From the NCBI GenBank assembly GCA_907164885.2, contig OU015493.1:118059693-118123692 (forward strand): a stretch of 64,000 nt of DNA, in the 5' to 3' direction. The stretch is from Dolomedes plantarius. Taxonomy: Eukaryota; Arthropoda; Arachnida; Araneae; Dolomedidae. The notes beneath the pieces are model-generated. The model was given only the letters and a program-made list of their open reading frames with translations, was not told where the DNA came from and did not search any database. The translations under genes were made by a program, and so were the position numbers. Every line of letters starts with the position of its first letter. Position 1 is the stretch's first letter. Positions 25,561-36,337 of the stretch are shown here, piece after piece.

Positions 25561-25694
25561 AAGAGCAACCAGGACCTTCAACTACTAAGCATCATAGACT
25601 GTAGCTGTCCATCTCTTTTTTTATTTAACTACCTATATTAATGATGATAATTAATATGAAAATTTATAATAAATTGTTTTTGTGAAACTTTTTA

Positions 25695-26309
25695 TACAGG
25701 GTGTCCCATAAATACCGCCCAAACTCTGCACAGCCAGATTCCTCGTTGGGAGTACATAAAAAATGCCCAAAGAGCAGTACCAGTACAACCCATAGTTTTC
25801 GAGAAAAATACGAAAGACAAAGTACGACGTCACATCCGGTGCAAGGAAAAAACACTTTATTTGACACATCAACAGCAGTAATTGCAAATACTTATAAAGG
25901 CAGATGTAGGATGATGTTGTTTTTTTTTTTTCCTATGGGACCAATTGAAGGAAGTGTATCGAGACGTAGTGACTACAAAAACGGACTTAGTTGCTCGTCT
26001 GCATGTTGCTTGTACTTCGGTTGACACCACGTTGCTGCGACGTGTCCAGTCATCCATTCCACGGCGCGCTCAAGACTGCCTGGATATGCACGGCGAACAC
26101 TTTGAACATCTGCCTTTATAAATATTTGCTGTTAATGTGTCAAATAAAGTGTGTTTCCTTGCACCGGATGTGACGTCATACTTTGTTTTTCGCATTTTTT
26201 CTTGAAAACTATGGCTCGTACAGGTACAGTTCTTCGGGCATTTTTTATGTACTCTCAACAAGGAATCTGGCTGTGCAGAGTTTGGGCGGTATTTATGGGA
26301 CACCCTGTA
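25695..26309. mobile_element. MITE with about 210-bp TIRs and TA duplication
   Basis: Arms 25695-25908 and 26106-26309 are inverted copies beginning tacagggtgtcccataaat, flanked by TA (25693-25694, 26310-26311). A central spacer of about 200 bp has no coding content. The TA duplication points to the Tc1/mariner superfamily as the likely source of transposase. Confidence 0.85.
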
Positions 26310-26358
26310 TAAGTATTTTGTGTCTGAATACCCAAACATACTTTGGACAAAAAGTTGA

Positions 26359-27003
26359 TATAATTAATAAGTAATTATATTAATTATTAATTATAAAGAC
26401 CAAATAAATAGTTTTTAATAAGTAAATAGTGATAATATAGGTCTCGGATGAATTTAGGGTGAAGGGCTCTTGACTTAGCGGTTTCGCGTAATATGACATA
26501 AATTTCAACGCGCTCTAGTAGCTACACGGTTTGGCCAAAATAAGTGATTAAGGTGTGCAATTTGTAGAGAATTTAATGTAATTTTAGAAGAATCCAAGAT
26601 TTTTGTAATATCAAGCATAGTTTTTGAGTTACAAGCAAAAAATTAACGAGAAAACTGGACTTTCTACAAAGTAGGAAATTTTGGCCTTTATTCAGCGCGC
26701 TCTAGCGGCCAAACCGTTCAACCCAAAAATAAAATTGAGGGGTGCTGTTTGTAGGAAATTTAATGTACTTTATTTTGTATATGGAGTCTACCTCGAAAAG
26801 TGCATAGTTTTTATGACTTTTTGGCAAAAAACTGAAAAAAAAATCGAAAATTTTGAAGTTTTTTTACGATTTTCGTTGTGAAGCCATATCCGTGGGAAGA
26901 AGCAAAGTTGAAATTCGGATTCAGCACCCCAAAATACATCTAGAACGAGTGAGAAAAAACTTCTATTTTTTTTCCTGGCCAAACCACCGTTTGACTGGAC
27001 TAA
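26359..27003. repeat. Right TIR of the 6.6-kb Academ-like element
   Basis: Reverse complement of the left TIR. The outermost bases are gactggactaa. Confidence 0.9.
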
Positions 27004-27371
27004 GAAGTCAAGAAAGAGGATACATTTGTGATGGGAGCTAGGAGATATCACACGAAGTTGCTTTGATTCAACCAGCTCTCCGACCAGTGGAGTTGGTGTA
27101 GAAGCAGATGAAGTTAGACGTATTAGTGTATCTTGTTTGACTAGTTGTAACATGTTGGGCCTCGGACTCGGGCCATTAATTTCCTTAGTGTCTAGGCCGG
27201 ATATGGGCAAGTTAAATACATAGACCGGAAAGTCCTTCTATGAGGCCAGTGTGGTTGGGGGAAGGTGCGATCCCCCAGATGTCACCCTTGGGGGTGTTCA
27301 GTCAAAATTGTGGGGGCACCTGGCCAAGTCGGACTCCGATTCTTTGTGATGCCATTGTAAACCAGAGCAGC

Positions 27372-27431
27372 ATTCCTCTGTCCGCTGCCATGTATGGACT
27401 CAGGTCCATATATGGCAGCGGACAGAGGAAT
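27372..27431. repeat. Foldback palindrome, 27-bp arms with one mismatch
   Basis: 27372-27398 and 27405-27431 are inverted copies with a 6-nt loop (ctcagg). The only mismatch is atgta versus atata. It lies in a GC-richer block (27180-27480) that looks like a decayed repeat I cannot name. Confidence 0.88.
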
Positions 27432-27457
27432 TGCTACTGCCTCTGGATCAATGGCGG

Positions 27458-27715
27458 CTTCAAGGGGCGGGGGCAATAGGGGCAATTGCTCCCCCCCTCA
27501 AAGAAAAAAAAATCCCGGCGTATTTTTTTTTTCATAGCCTAAAATTATATAATCGTAGACCCAATACAGAATGAGTTTAAATTTAAAATGAGACGATGTT
27601 TATTTCTTTTGTATTTTATATATATATATATATATATATAACCCTAAGAGCCGACGTTACCCCCCCCCCCTCCAAAAAAAAAAAACCTCTGAATTGGAGT
27701 CGCCCTTTCTCTGGA
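27458..27715. mobile_element. Small hAT-like MITE related to the 1640-7274 element
   Basis: The left end aaggggcgggggcaatagg and right end ggagtcgcccttt resemble decayed CAGGGGCGGCTCC termini. Internal order is TA array, gagccgacgtt, C-run, A-run, ctctgaattggag, which parallels 7161-7274. No coding content. Confidence 0.55.
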
Positions 27716-28363
27716 TTGCTATGGAGTTGCTCCTGGAATAATAATAATAAAAAAAAGAGCTGCTACAGTTATCTATCAGAAGAGGTATCTGACAGAAGAG
27801 CTACTAGAATATAATGTATTGAGGAAGGAGATGATTTCTCTTAAGCTGTGAGACCCTGTTTGGAACATTATGCAATTCAGGTTTTAGTTGATATTTATCC
27901 ACCCATACTTTAGTTGTACGCTCAGGTAGAGCGGGAAATACATCTTTGTTATCGGGGTTATAGTTTTGATTTCTGTCACTGAAACCGCAGGTAACCTCAA
28001 CAAGTTATTCAGGGATAAAAAAGAATTCTATACAACCTTATAGTGTTATGGAAAATAAAATATCTAAAGTAACACATATATGTCGAAAGTAAGGTGACTA
28101 ACTTTCAAGCCTCGAAATTTGGGCAGTTGACTTTAAAAAACTAATCTACTGAGTTTTTTTTTTCACTGCGCCTTACATTTCTAAATACCTTGTGACATGA
28201 AGTTATGAACCTAATTATGATTCATATATAGATATATTTTGACATGTTAATTTTAAAATATGCACAGACTAAATAAATTTCATACATTAAATATAGGCAA
28301 AATGTTGATTTCCTAATAAGTACGGTGAAACAATATAGAATTAAATGCAATTTTTAGTAAGTA
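27716..28363. other. Interval without recognised features
   Basis: No gene or element end recognised. Confidence 0.4.
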
Positions 28364-28883
28364 CACCTATACCTCGCTATACGGCCGCTCTTTATACGGC
28401 ATTTCACTATAACGGCCTTTTTAAATTAAGGTACTTTTTCGGTTTACGGCCCACAATGTTTCGTTATACGGCCACAACAGCGAAAAGTGATGATGGCAGC
28501 ATATTATAGCTTAGTGACTCTTCATGTTAATGTTCGTCATCACATTAAAACAGTTTTTAAACATTTTATTTTATGTTTTTTATTATATGTATACATATGT
28601 GCATATAATTTCTTTTGTTTTTTGTTTATATGTGTATTTTTTGAATTTCTGTTTATTATTACATTTTGTACTTTTATTTTTATGTAAGCATTTCTATAGG
28701 AAATAAAAAGGATGAAATGCTTTATGAACTAAAAACTATATTATTTATAAATAAATGGAACAGATCCAACTAAATTTGTTTGTTTGTTAAACGTGTATCA
28801 AAATAATTGATTCGTTATACGACTTTTCACTTTACGGCGAATTTTTCAGGAACGTATTTAGGCCGTAAAGCGAGGTATGGGTG
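28364..28883. mobile_element. MITE with TA duplication (pogo/Tc-like ends)
   Basis: The left end cacctatacctcgctatacgg and right end, reverse complement cacccatacctcgctttacgg, are TIRs of about 25 bp flanked by TA (28362-28363, 28884-28885). Variants of ttatacggcc recur within (28381-28475, 28812-28838). 520 bp with no transposase. Confidence 0.8.
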
Positions 28884-29070
28884 TATCAATATAAAAAAAA
28901 ATCACTGAAAAATGAAAAAAAATGTTCATTAATATAAATAAAATTATTAATTAAAAAACTGAATATCAAATCAATGTAAAATTGATATATTTAAAAAACT
29001 AAATATCATTTTTAAGTTAATATTCACTTATCCTGAAAACATTAATGATTCTGCGTACTATTATTTTATG

Positions 29071-29420
29071 GGCGAGGTGGCCCAGTTGACAAGAGCAGCG
29101 GGCTAATGATCTGATCGTCCCTCGTTCGATGCTCGTCGCTGCAAATCTACCGCCGTGTTCACTAATGGTGGCCGGGCACGAAAAATAGGTCGTGGATGCA
29201 ATGTCCTCCAAGTTTTCAAATTTACCTCCGGAGGTGCGGGGGTCAAGTCTTCCGGTCTCGTCACTTGTCTCGGTTCAAAGTTACGGGACCGATCTTTTAA
29301 TCAAGGCGGACTCTGACTCTTGTGGTGCTAATTCAAATCAGGAGCTACCCCTTTCAGCCCAATTGCCTATTAGGACCTGGCGAATGGAACCTCCAACCAG
29401 GGGACATTAGCAACAACAAC
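29071..29420 (+). mobile_element. tRNA-derived SINE, copy 2, near full length
   Basis: It starts ggcgaggtggcccagttgac with an A-box at about 29078-29090 and a B-box cgttcgatgct at 29123-29133. It ends in a (CAA)n-type tail caacaacaac at 29411-29420. It shares body blocks with 851-1145. A working tRNA is ruled out by poor acceptor and anticodon stems. Confidence 0.82.
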
Positions 29421-30766
29421 TACCATTTTATTTGTTATGTATTCCGCATTCAGTAATAAATCGGAACAAACGTCGTCCTCCCCAGGATTCTTTTTTTGGG
29501 GGCCTCTAAAAATCAGAGCCGAAATCGAGCGATCTCCAAAATTCGGGACGGTTGGTCACTCCAGTCACAAGCCATTGTATGTCATTCTAAATTCTAGAAA
29601 CATCTATAAAACGGACTAAAATATTTCCCTGGGTATTTTAACTCATTGTAGTCATGAGTGAAAGAAACCTTCCATGAAATTGACAAAAAGCCCCAATTTA
29701 CTCCGTCGATGGCTTCCAGCTAAATCTTCTGTTATTACTTTTGTTTTCAGACCTTCTTTCATTTTTCACCATAAACGGCCGGATATTGCGTTGAAGCATG
29801 CAAGCAGCGATATTTTGCTGACGTGATTCAAGATTTTTTATTTTCATTTTCTGTAGTTTCCTCTTGGGGTAGAACATAAACAAATAAAGCACTTTCTATT
29901 TCAAGAGCAGTCATGTGTAGCTTTGTACAGACCGATGCGCTGCTGGTGTGGCGAGGGAAGGGGGAGGGGTTGATACCATAGAAAAGAGCTTTTGTCTCGC
30001 TTTAGTTTCCAGCAACAGGTGGTCTTGTGGTTTTATTCGTAAAAGAAGTTTTATTGGTGACTGGGCCTTTATTCTCTAATTTCCCGATGCAGGAATAAAT
30101 GGCATGACGGGATGTGGACATTCTTTTATTTTCTTTTGACAGGTTTATTACAAAAGTAACAATAATACTCTCAGTTTCAATGTTAAACGTTTTCTTTTTC
30201 CGTGTTTTAGAATGTTTTTATTGGCTTAATGGATGTTTGGATTCAAGCTTTTTCTGTGTGGTTATGTTGAGAAGTCTCAACAATTTCAATGCTAGAGAGT
30301 GTAAATATAATAATTAGGCAAATTTGTGCGTCTGTTTTGATGTACATTACTGTATTAAATTGTGTGTAGTTAGGGTCAGTATTATCAACAATGCCAATGC
30401 TAGTGAGCGTTAATACAATAATTAGATAAGTCTGTGCCTTTTTTTTTAAAGTTCGTTAGTTGGTTATTGTATTAAATAAATTACTCAAGCTGGTTAATAT
30501 TCATCAACAACATGAGTTAATGTCATCAACTCATTTTTTAGGTTCATCTTTTCAGTTTGAGGTAATGTAAAAATCTCCGAAATATGCATCGGGTCATCCT
30601 TTTCTTTGCAGAAAGAAAAGAGTATTGTCTCTTCAACTCTTTCAAAATCATGGGTGCTGTGTTATATTTGAGTAATATCGTCTGTTTAAAAATATGCTTT
30701 AGGTTTTCCCCTCTTGCAGCAGGTGCTTAACCTAAAGCTATTCAAACACACAAATCGCGGCTTAAT
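29421..30766. other. Interval without recognised genes
   Basis: Mostly AT-rich. A minus-strand 64-codon frame at 29698-29892 is lysine-rich and without motif. Confidence 0.4.
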
Positions 30767-30830
30767 TATGGAGGCACCTAGTAGGTGAACCAAAATTACT
30801 CCCCACGAGGGGACGTCACAGCGACATCCA
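30767..30830 (-). mobile_element. 3' fragment of a second SINE family
   Basis: On the minus strand it reads ggttcacctactaggtgcctccataat, matching the 3' part of copies at 38853-38950 and 39137-39285. The head is missing. Confidence 0.5.
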
Positions 30831-30999
30831 CGCTATAATGTCGGCAACATTCCATATTCTCTAAGCATTCTCAGGACGATATTGCACGAAGAGGAATGCT
30901 GCTGAGACTTGGCAACCAGCACTCCAAAGGCCAAGACAAAATAATAAAGAAAAGACAAAATAATAGCTCTTTTTCATTCTAGGGAGAAATCGTTAATTT

Positions 31000-31480
31000 C
31001 AGGTGACGCAGGGACCGGACTGATCTTTTCCCGGAAATACGACATGACAAGGGATTGGCAGAGAACTAGTCGCTGCTACTTGTCAAAGAAGTTTCTTCAG
31101 AGGGTGGCACTGAATGGAAGGTGGCCAGCTCGACAAAGACAAGACTCACAAGGCGCCCGGTGGCCGGAAGGGAAACCAAATCCCCGCTGAGGGGAATAGA
31201 AACCGGTTGCAGAACGGGACTTGGAGAAGAAGCTGGGCGGACTGGCCAGAGAGGAGACAGACGAGCAGAGGCCAAGACGAGCGGTTGGTCAGCGGGAGGA
31301 GGCTGAGACAATTTTGTTTTAGACCAGGGGCTAGTCGCATGCATGCCTAGCAACCCTTATGCATCGTTAATAGCTTAACGGCTACTGTATATACCTGTAA
31401 ATAAAATAGTTCTAATAAAGGAACTTAATTTTAATTCGTGCCTCTGTTTAACTATGTTGGGTCTCACGCATATTTTTTCA
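31000..31480 (+). other. GC-rich block ending in tandem poly(A) signals; LTR-like
   Basis: A purine-rich, comparatively GC-rich stretch ends with tgtatatacctgtaaataaaat and ctaataaaggaac, the layout of an LTR R region. I could not define matching TG...CA ends or a second copy. Overlapping frames on both strands at 31066-31353 reflect composition and I do not call them genes. Confidence 0.25.
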
Positions 31481-31499
31481 TCTGAAATTTTGTCTGTTG

Positions 31500-31572
31500 T
31501 CGGCTACGACGTGACAACGCTTTGAACCGGATTCGATTCAGGTGAAGCACTTCGTAATACTAACCACCGTTC
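31500..31572 (-). mobile_element. tRNA-like SINE head (fragment)
   Basis: The minus strand reads ggtggttagtattacgaagtg and then gaatcgaatccggttc, resembling A- and B-boxes. Similar to the head of the SINE at 39137-39285. Confidence 0.4.
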
Positions 31573-33300
31573 AATGTGAGTTTATTTCTTTTTTTAAATT
31601 TCCAATGGCAAGCAATAAACAAAAACAACAAGACAAAAAGTAAAAAGAAGAAGGAAACAGGACTTATTAATTGCTCGATGCTCCTGCCTCCCAATATCGG
31701 CTACGTAGATCCCGAGTCGACAGTGCCTTACGGGTCTGGAGGTAAGAAATGTCCATAACTTGTGGTTTATCACAAATAGTGCAGAAAGGACTCTGTAGAA
31801 TTTTCAAGCGGCTCAGATGGTTTGTTAAGCAGTCATAACAGTTAACAGCCGAATCATGGCTACCGAATCCTTCCTTGGAAAATCTGGAATGAATGCTCTA
31901 TTAGCAATCCACAACTTATTGAAATTTCTATATATTAGTTCTTGATAAAACATGTCCCTCAATTTCTTCCGGATAAATACCCTTATAGAATTATATACGA
32001 TCGGTCTACAAGGGCTCTGCGTAACTGCAGCATTCCTCTTTGCCAATTCGTTCGCAAGTTGTGTGGGTTAATCTAGACACTAGTAAAAATATAAAATTTT
32101 ACTGTTACTAATTGAATCAATAACCAGTTACTGGCAAGTTAGTATTTAGTGCTATATAAGGAAGTCTTTGAAAATTACCTATCCTTATATCTTCGGAGCA
32201 GTTTAGTTAATGCACTCGAAGTTTGGAGATCCTGGTTTGACCCCCAAGTTTGGTAGATGGTCGTTATTGTGACATCCGTTCATTAGATAAAACAATAAGG
32301 GAATATAGGAGCGTGATTAATTATTCTCGGTGGAAGAGAATCAGTTTCGTCAAAAGATTTCATATAAGGAAATATATAAGTAAATGATTATGCCCTGGTC
32401 TCCATCAGGGGTCTCTGGTCTAAAAAAAGGGGAGAGGGGTGTATAAAGTCAATCCTTGAATAAATCACTTTCTCAAATGGCCACGATAATTTATTTCATA
32501 AAATTAGTCTTCAAATTTGAAGATTTAATTTTGAATCTCGAGCCTGGCATCTAATCTAAAACACATCCCAAGAATCCCATATCTGTCACTATTACAGACC
32601 AAGAAAGAAATACCTCTGTTCTGAAGATTTACAAATAATAATTAGAATACAAATTATAGGAAAAACATCATGCAAAGGATCCCATTTGACAGCGTCGACT
32701 TTAAATAGCTGATATAAAACAAAGAGTCTAGAAATACCAATAATGTTTTGTTATCGTTACTCAAGATACTGTAACAGACGTTTGGATAATTGAAAAAAGT
32801 GATAAGTGATGAAGTGTGACAACAAAGTATGCCTTTTTACATACTTTATTCAAGATACAGATTTGAATACTTAGATATAATGTAAGTACAGTGACTTCTC
32901 ACCTATACGTCTGTCCAAAGGACCGACTAAAATAAATAAATAAATAAAGACTTCTGTAAATGAGAGCCTTGCATAAGTGAAATATCTGACTATTGAAGCA
33001 TAAATTTAAATCTGAGAGAGACTGATTAGTTTTTTCACTCACCAGCTCACTGCTTATTAGTAAATTAGATGTATGAACTTCCATCAACCATCGAATCAAG
33101 GTGGAACAGCATTTTCTTTAGTTCATCATACTTTCCGTTTAGAATTCAAAAAAACTTTTTTTTAAAGGACTTCTCATTCATGATGAAAACTTATTATAGA
33201 ACTTTTCGTCAGTAGAATTCCTTTTAAAGTGGTTACTGTGCTAGCCCTTTCAGGCCTACCAAGTTATTTCTACAAGAAGCGGGGATAACGCTGAAAATTT
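31573..33300. other. Interval without recognised features
   Basis: AT-rich, no family motif or element end seen. Confidence 0.4.
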
Positions 33301-34171
33301 TGGGATTGTAGATGCTGTTTTCGAAAATGTTCGAGGTGTCACGCCAGGTGGGCCGCTTATAGTGCAATCCAGAAGTTTTGTGGGAAGGCGTAAAAGCACA
33401 GGAAAGAGTTTGTATGAATGTATAGAATTTTGAAAGTAATAGTTTAAGAAAGGTGAATTTCGTGCATGGTCATGTCAATGGTCAAGTAGAGGCAATCTTT
33501 CACGTTTAGCAATAAAAATATATTTATGGTAGAGGGGAAAAGTTTAGAAATAGCCGTCGCTCCCATATAAAGGCCCCATAAGAAAGGTAGTGTGTTAGAA
33601 TCGCAGTGAGTTAAAAGCCCCCATAAACAGTAAGTAGAAAAGAGTGAAAGAGTTGTGTAAAAGCGAGGGTCAGTCGGAAAGCCCCTTTAGAATAAGGAAT
33701 AAGAAATGAAAGGATTATATAGAAATTTACGCAACGGTAGCACTATTGTCGGGTCATAGAAAGGGAAAAATGTTATAGGACTGACCAGGTGTTAGAAAAT
33801 AAAATATAAAGAAAGATGAAGGTAGAGACGGGATGTAGAAATAAGAAAATATAGGTCCAACGAGAGTATGAATTTAATAAAGAAAAATATTATAGCCACT
33901 AGGGAAAAGTTTTTAAGACGTAGGTGGAGTTTAAGAGGAAAAAGAGAATTTTTTGATTGGAGGGGAGAGCGGAATATGGAAAAGTTGAGAGCAATATTAG
34001 GAGGAAGAGATGAGATTTTTTCTCTATATATAGGATACCGCCAGATAGCCGTCGTGCCTCTGGCCGGTGGAGGCCTTTCGATGTCCCCCTAGAGTAATAA
34101 TGGTCGTTATGCTTGCGAGCTCTCTCCTGCCGGTGGAGGCCTTTCGAGATCCGGGTAGTAGCAGCCAGGCC
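33301..34171. other. Purine-rich interval with a short direct repeat
   Basis: ggtgtcacgccaggtgggcc near 33345 could start an LTR. The block gccggtggaggcctttcga occurs twice, near 34057-34081 and 34130-34149. No protein family recognised in the 74-102-codon frames here. Confidence 0.3.
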
Positions 34172-36337
34172 CGGCGGCATATTTTGAAAGACGTACGATT
34201 TCGGCACTCGCTTGCCGGTTTGACGAAAGCATCAGTTTCGCCATATGTTGACTTATATAGGAATCTTTTTATTATAAGTTTTTTTTTTACTTCTAAGTAA
34301 TTTAGTATGTTTTAAAATCCTTTTGAATGTTTTAAAGTCCTTTTTGATTCTAAATTCTTTTTATTGATCTTAGAATGTTGGCAAATCCATTTCTTTGAAA
34401 AACTAAATCTAAAATAAGATAAATACAGCATTAATAATACATACTCCACTCACACTGAATTCAAGAAGTGCGGTAAACTATTTTTCAAATTTAGTGGAAA
34501 CTTTTAGCATCACTTTGGAAAATATAGTTATAATTTCCCAAAATTTAAACTAATTTTTATTGATTTATTAATTAATAATTTGAAAATGCTAAATTTGTTA
34601 CTTCATCTTTTGCAAAGCCAACGAAAAAAGGAAAGATGATTCAATTATAAACCTACGTTGTTAGTTTATTTTTCCAGCAGATAGCGTCACTAAAATTAAA
34701 GAAAATCAGATTAAAAAATCATACAAATTACTCAAGTGCAAAAAATTTTTGCAGTCTATTTCAATAAATAAGAATAAATTCAAATTTACTAATCAAATTC
34801 AATCTATTTCAATTTAATATAAATATATTATATATTCCTTCCGCATTCCTTGTGTTTTAATTCAATTATCCAAAAAAATTTCAACAATAAGAGCTAGAGA
34901 GCTAAGATTGGTGGCATTTTAAAGCAATTTTCAAGACCTTTTTCAATGATATATAACACAATTAGGGCTTAGAAAAATTTATTTTATTTGAATTTAAAAT
35001 TTGAATTTTTCAAAATGCGCCGCTTCAAAAATTTTCAAAATTTTTTGAATAATACTTTATATAACTAAAATGATTGTATAAGTTTGAAAGTGGGATCTGT
35101 ATGGGTTCATGTTAAAATATTGCATTGAATACAGTATTCCTGATTTGAAAACACGAAATTACTTAATACAATATGTTTTAAAGCCTAGAAAATTAGAAAA
35201 AAAAATTTAAGATGTGTAAGTAATCGTACTTGTTTTGTATAATTGAAAGTAATCATATTTGTTTTGAAAAAGATTTAGAACCATTTTTATCAGATTGTAT
35301 ATACTTCAGCACATACAGTACCAGACTTTCATTCACTTTCTTGCCTTCAGTGCAGGATTTTCAAATGCACTTATTTTCAATTAAATTCTGAAAAAAAAAA
35401 AAAATCTACAGCAAAGAAAGATCAAAAGATCATAAACACTAAATACAAAGTTGGTGAGTGGGTGGTGATAAATTATGATAAAACACTGTATCCTGGAGAG
35501 ATCCTATTAGTAGACATTGGAAATTTCACTATAAATGTAATGATTTCAACAGGAAACTACAGATATGCATGACCCTCAACAAAGGACATTCATGCTTACA
35601 GCTTGATAGGTATAAAATATGAACTGCCCCAGCCTACACCTTGTAATAGAAGAGAAAGCCAATATAAATTTCTTGATAAATAATTTTACATGTGCCTATT
35701 TATGGATAAAATTTTTACTATAATTAAATAAACCATTATTAAAATAATGTATTATTCTTGCCTACTAAAATAATTACATCAAAACCAGTTTGTTATATGA
35801 AAATAGTCAACTTTAATAGTCATTTGTCATTCCTTCATACTCAGCATCATTCCCTCATTTATTCAATAATTTAGCATAAAAATGTAACCAAATTAAAATA
35901 AATTTTTATATTTTAAAAATTTGATTTTTTAAAAATTATATATTAAAATAAATTTAAATTATTGGAATTTAAAACTTTAAAATTTTTAATTTATGCAACT
36001 TAATTTTTTAAATTAAACCTTATTAAATACATTTATTTTCTAATTAACATATTAAAATTTTAAAAATTAAAATTATTGCGGATATTTGAAGAAAGTAAAT
36101 TTAAAATTCAATAATTTGCTTATTTCAATTTATTCATTTATTTATTTTGTTAAAATCTCTTTAAATCCTGTGTTATATATGTAATTCAGATTTTAAAACA
36201 TACTAAATTACGTAGAAGTAAAAAAAAAACTTACAATAAAAAGATTCCTATATAAGTCAACAGATGGCGAAACTGATGCTTTCGTCAAACCGGCAAGCGA
36301 GTGCCGAAATCGAAAGTCTTTCAAAATATGCGGCCCG
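34172..36337 (+). mobile_element. Unclassified TIR transposon, 2.2 kb
   Basis: 34172-34318 and 36192-36337 are inverted repeats of about 147 bp, sharing gcatattttgaaagac, atttcggcactcgcttgcc and gacgaaagcatcagtttcgc. The target duplication is not clear. The AT-rich interior holds one recognisable coding remnant (35441-35683). I cannot name the superfamily. Confidence 0.75.
35441..35683 (+). pseudogene. C-terminal remnant with small barrel-like domain
   Basis: The frame reads KYKVGEWVVINYDKTLYPGE, a VMISTGNYRYA stretch, a TGA at 35570-35572, and then a block ending PQPTPCNRRES before TAA at 35681-35683. The pattern 'VG-W--V-Y----YPGE' followed by 'V-VM---GNY' and 'P-P-P--R' is one I have seen at the C-terminus of uncharacterised transposon-encoded proteins, and looks like a small SH3/Tudor-like barrel. 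The TGA sits where Trp usually precedes Pro in that pattern, so it is probably a nonsense change. Function unknown. Confidence 0.5.

Larger units (their letters stand above)
21404..25604 (+). pseudogene. Academ-like transposase with PIN/XPG-like nuclease and Cys-rich tail
   Basis: The true ATG is at 21404, preceded by an overlapping 6-codon upstream ORF (21394-21414) and an acceptor-like ttttttcag at 21377-21385. The N-terminus has VHDRC (53-57), CFLC (98-101) and QYHLSC (167-172). The nuclease has VIDGGFLLHRIVWP, IVFDSY, AHEDADRLIV and GEDIDLLV, a spread of acidic residues like FEN1/XPG PIN folds. LHAMSGCDMTSA then precedes a tail with seven cysteines (CKGHCECKKTGLYC, then CQNCEGNC). Inferred exons are 21404-23205, 24796-24858 and 25561-25604; both junctions are phase 1 with GT/AG, and the stop is at 25602. 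Defects: middle region deleted near 22040-22070, frameshifts near 22369-22378 and 22660, and TAG at 22713-22715. Confidence 0.75.
20363..27003 (+). mobile_element. Academ-like DNA transposon, 6.6 kb, about 650-bp TIRs, three inferred exons
   Basis: Inverted repeats 20363-21026 and 26359-27003 end in TTAGTCCAGTC. No convincing target duplication is readable (gag versus gaa). The plus-strand gene at 21404-25604 encodes N-terminal Cys/His modules, an XPG/PIN-like nuclease and a cysteine-rich tail. Later insertions are a piggyBac in intron 1 (23265-24738), a possible solo LTR in intron 2 (24890-25135) and a MITE before the right TIR (25695-26309). Broken by an internal deletion, two frameshifts and a stop. 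The superfamily name is my inference. Confidence 0.75.

Noticed and set aside
29071..29143. Functional tRNA gene
   Set aside because: A- and B-box-like blocks are present but the cloverleaf stems do not form; it is a SINE head.
31066..31353. Overlapping 61-95-codon ORFs on both strands
   Set aside because: GC-rich composition opens several frames at once; no motif and no start or splice support.
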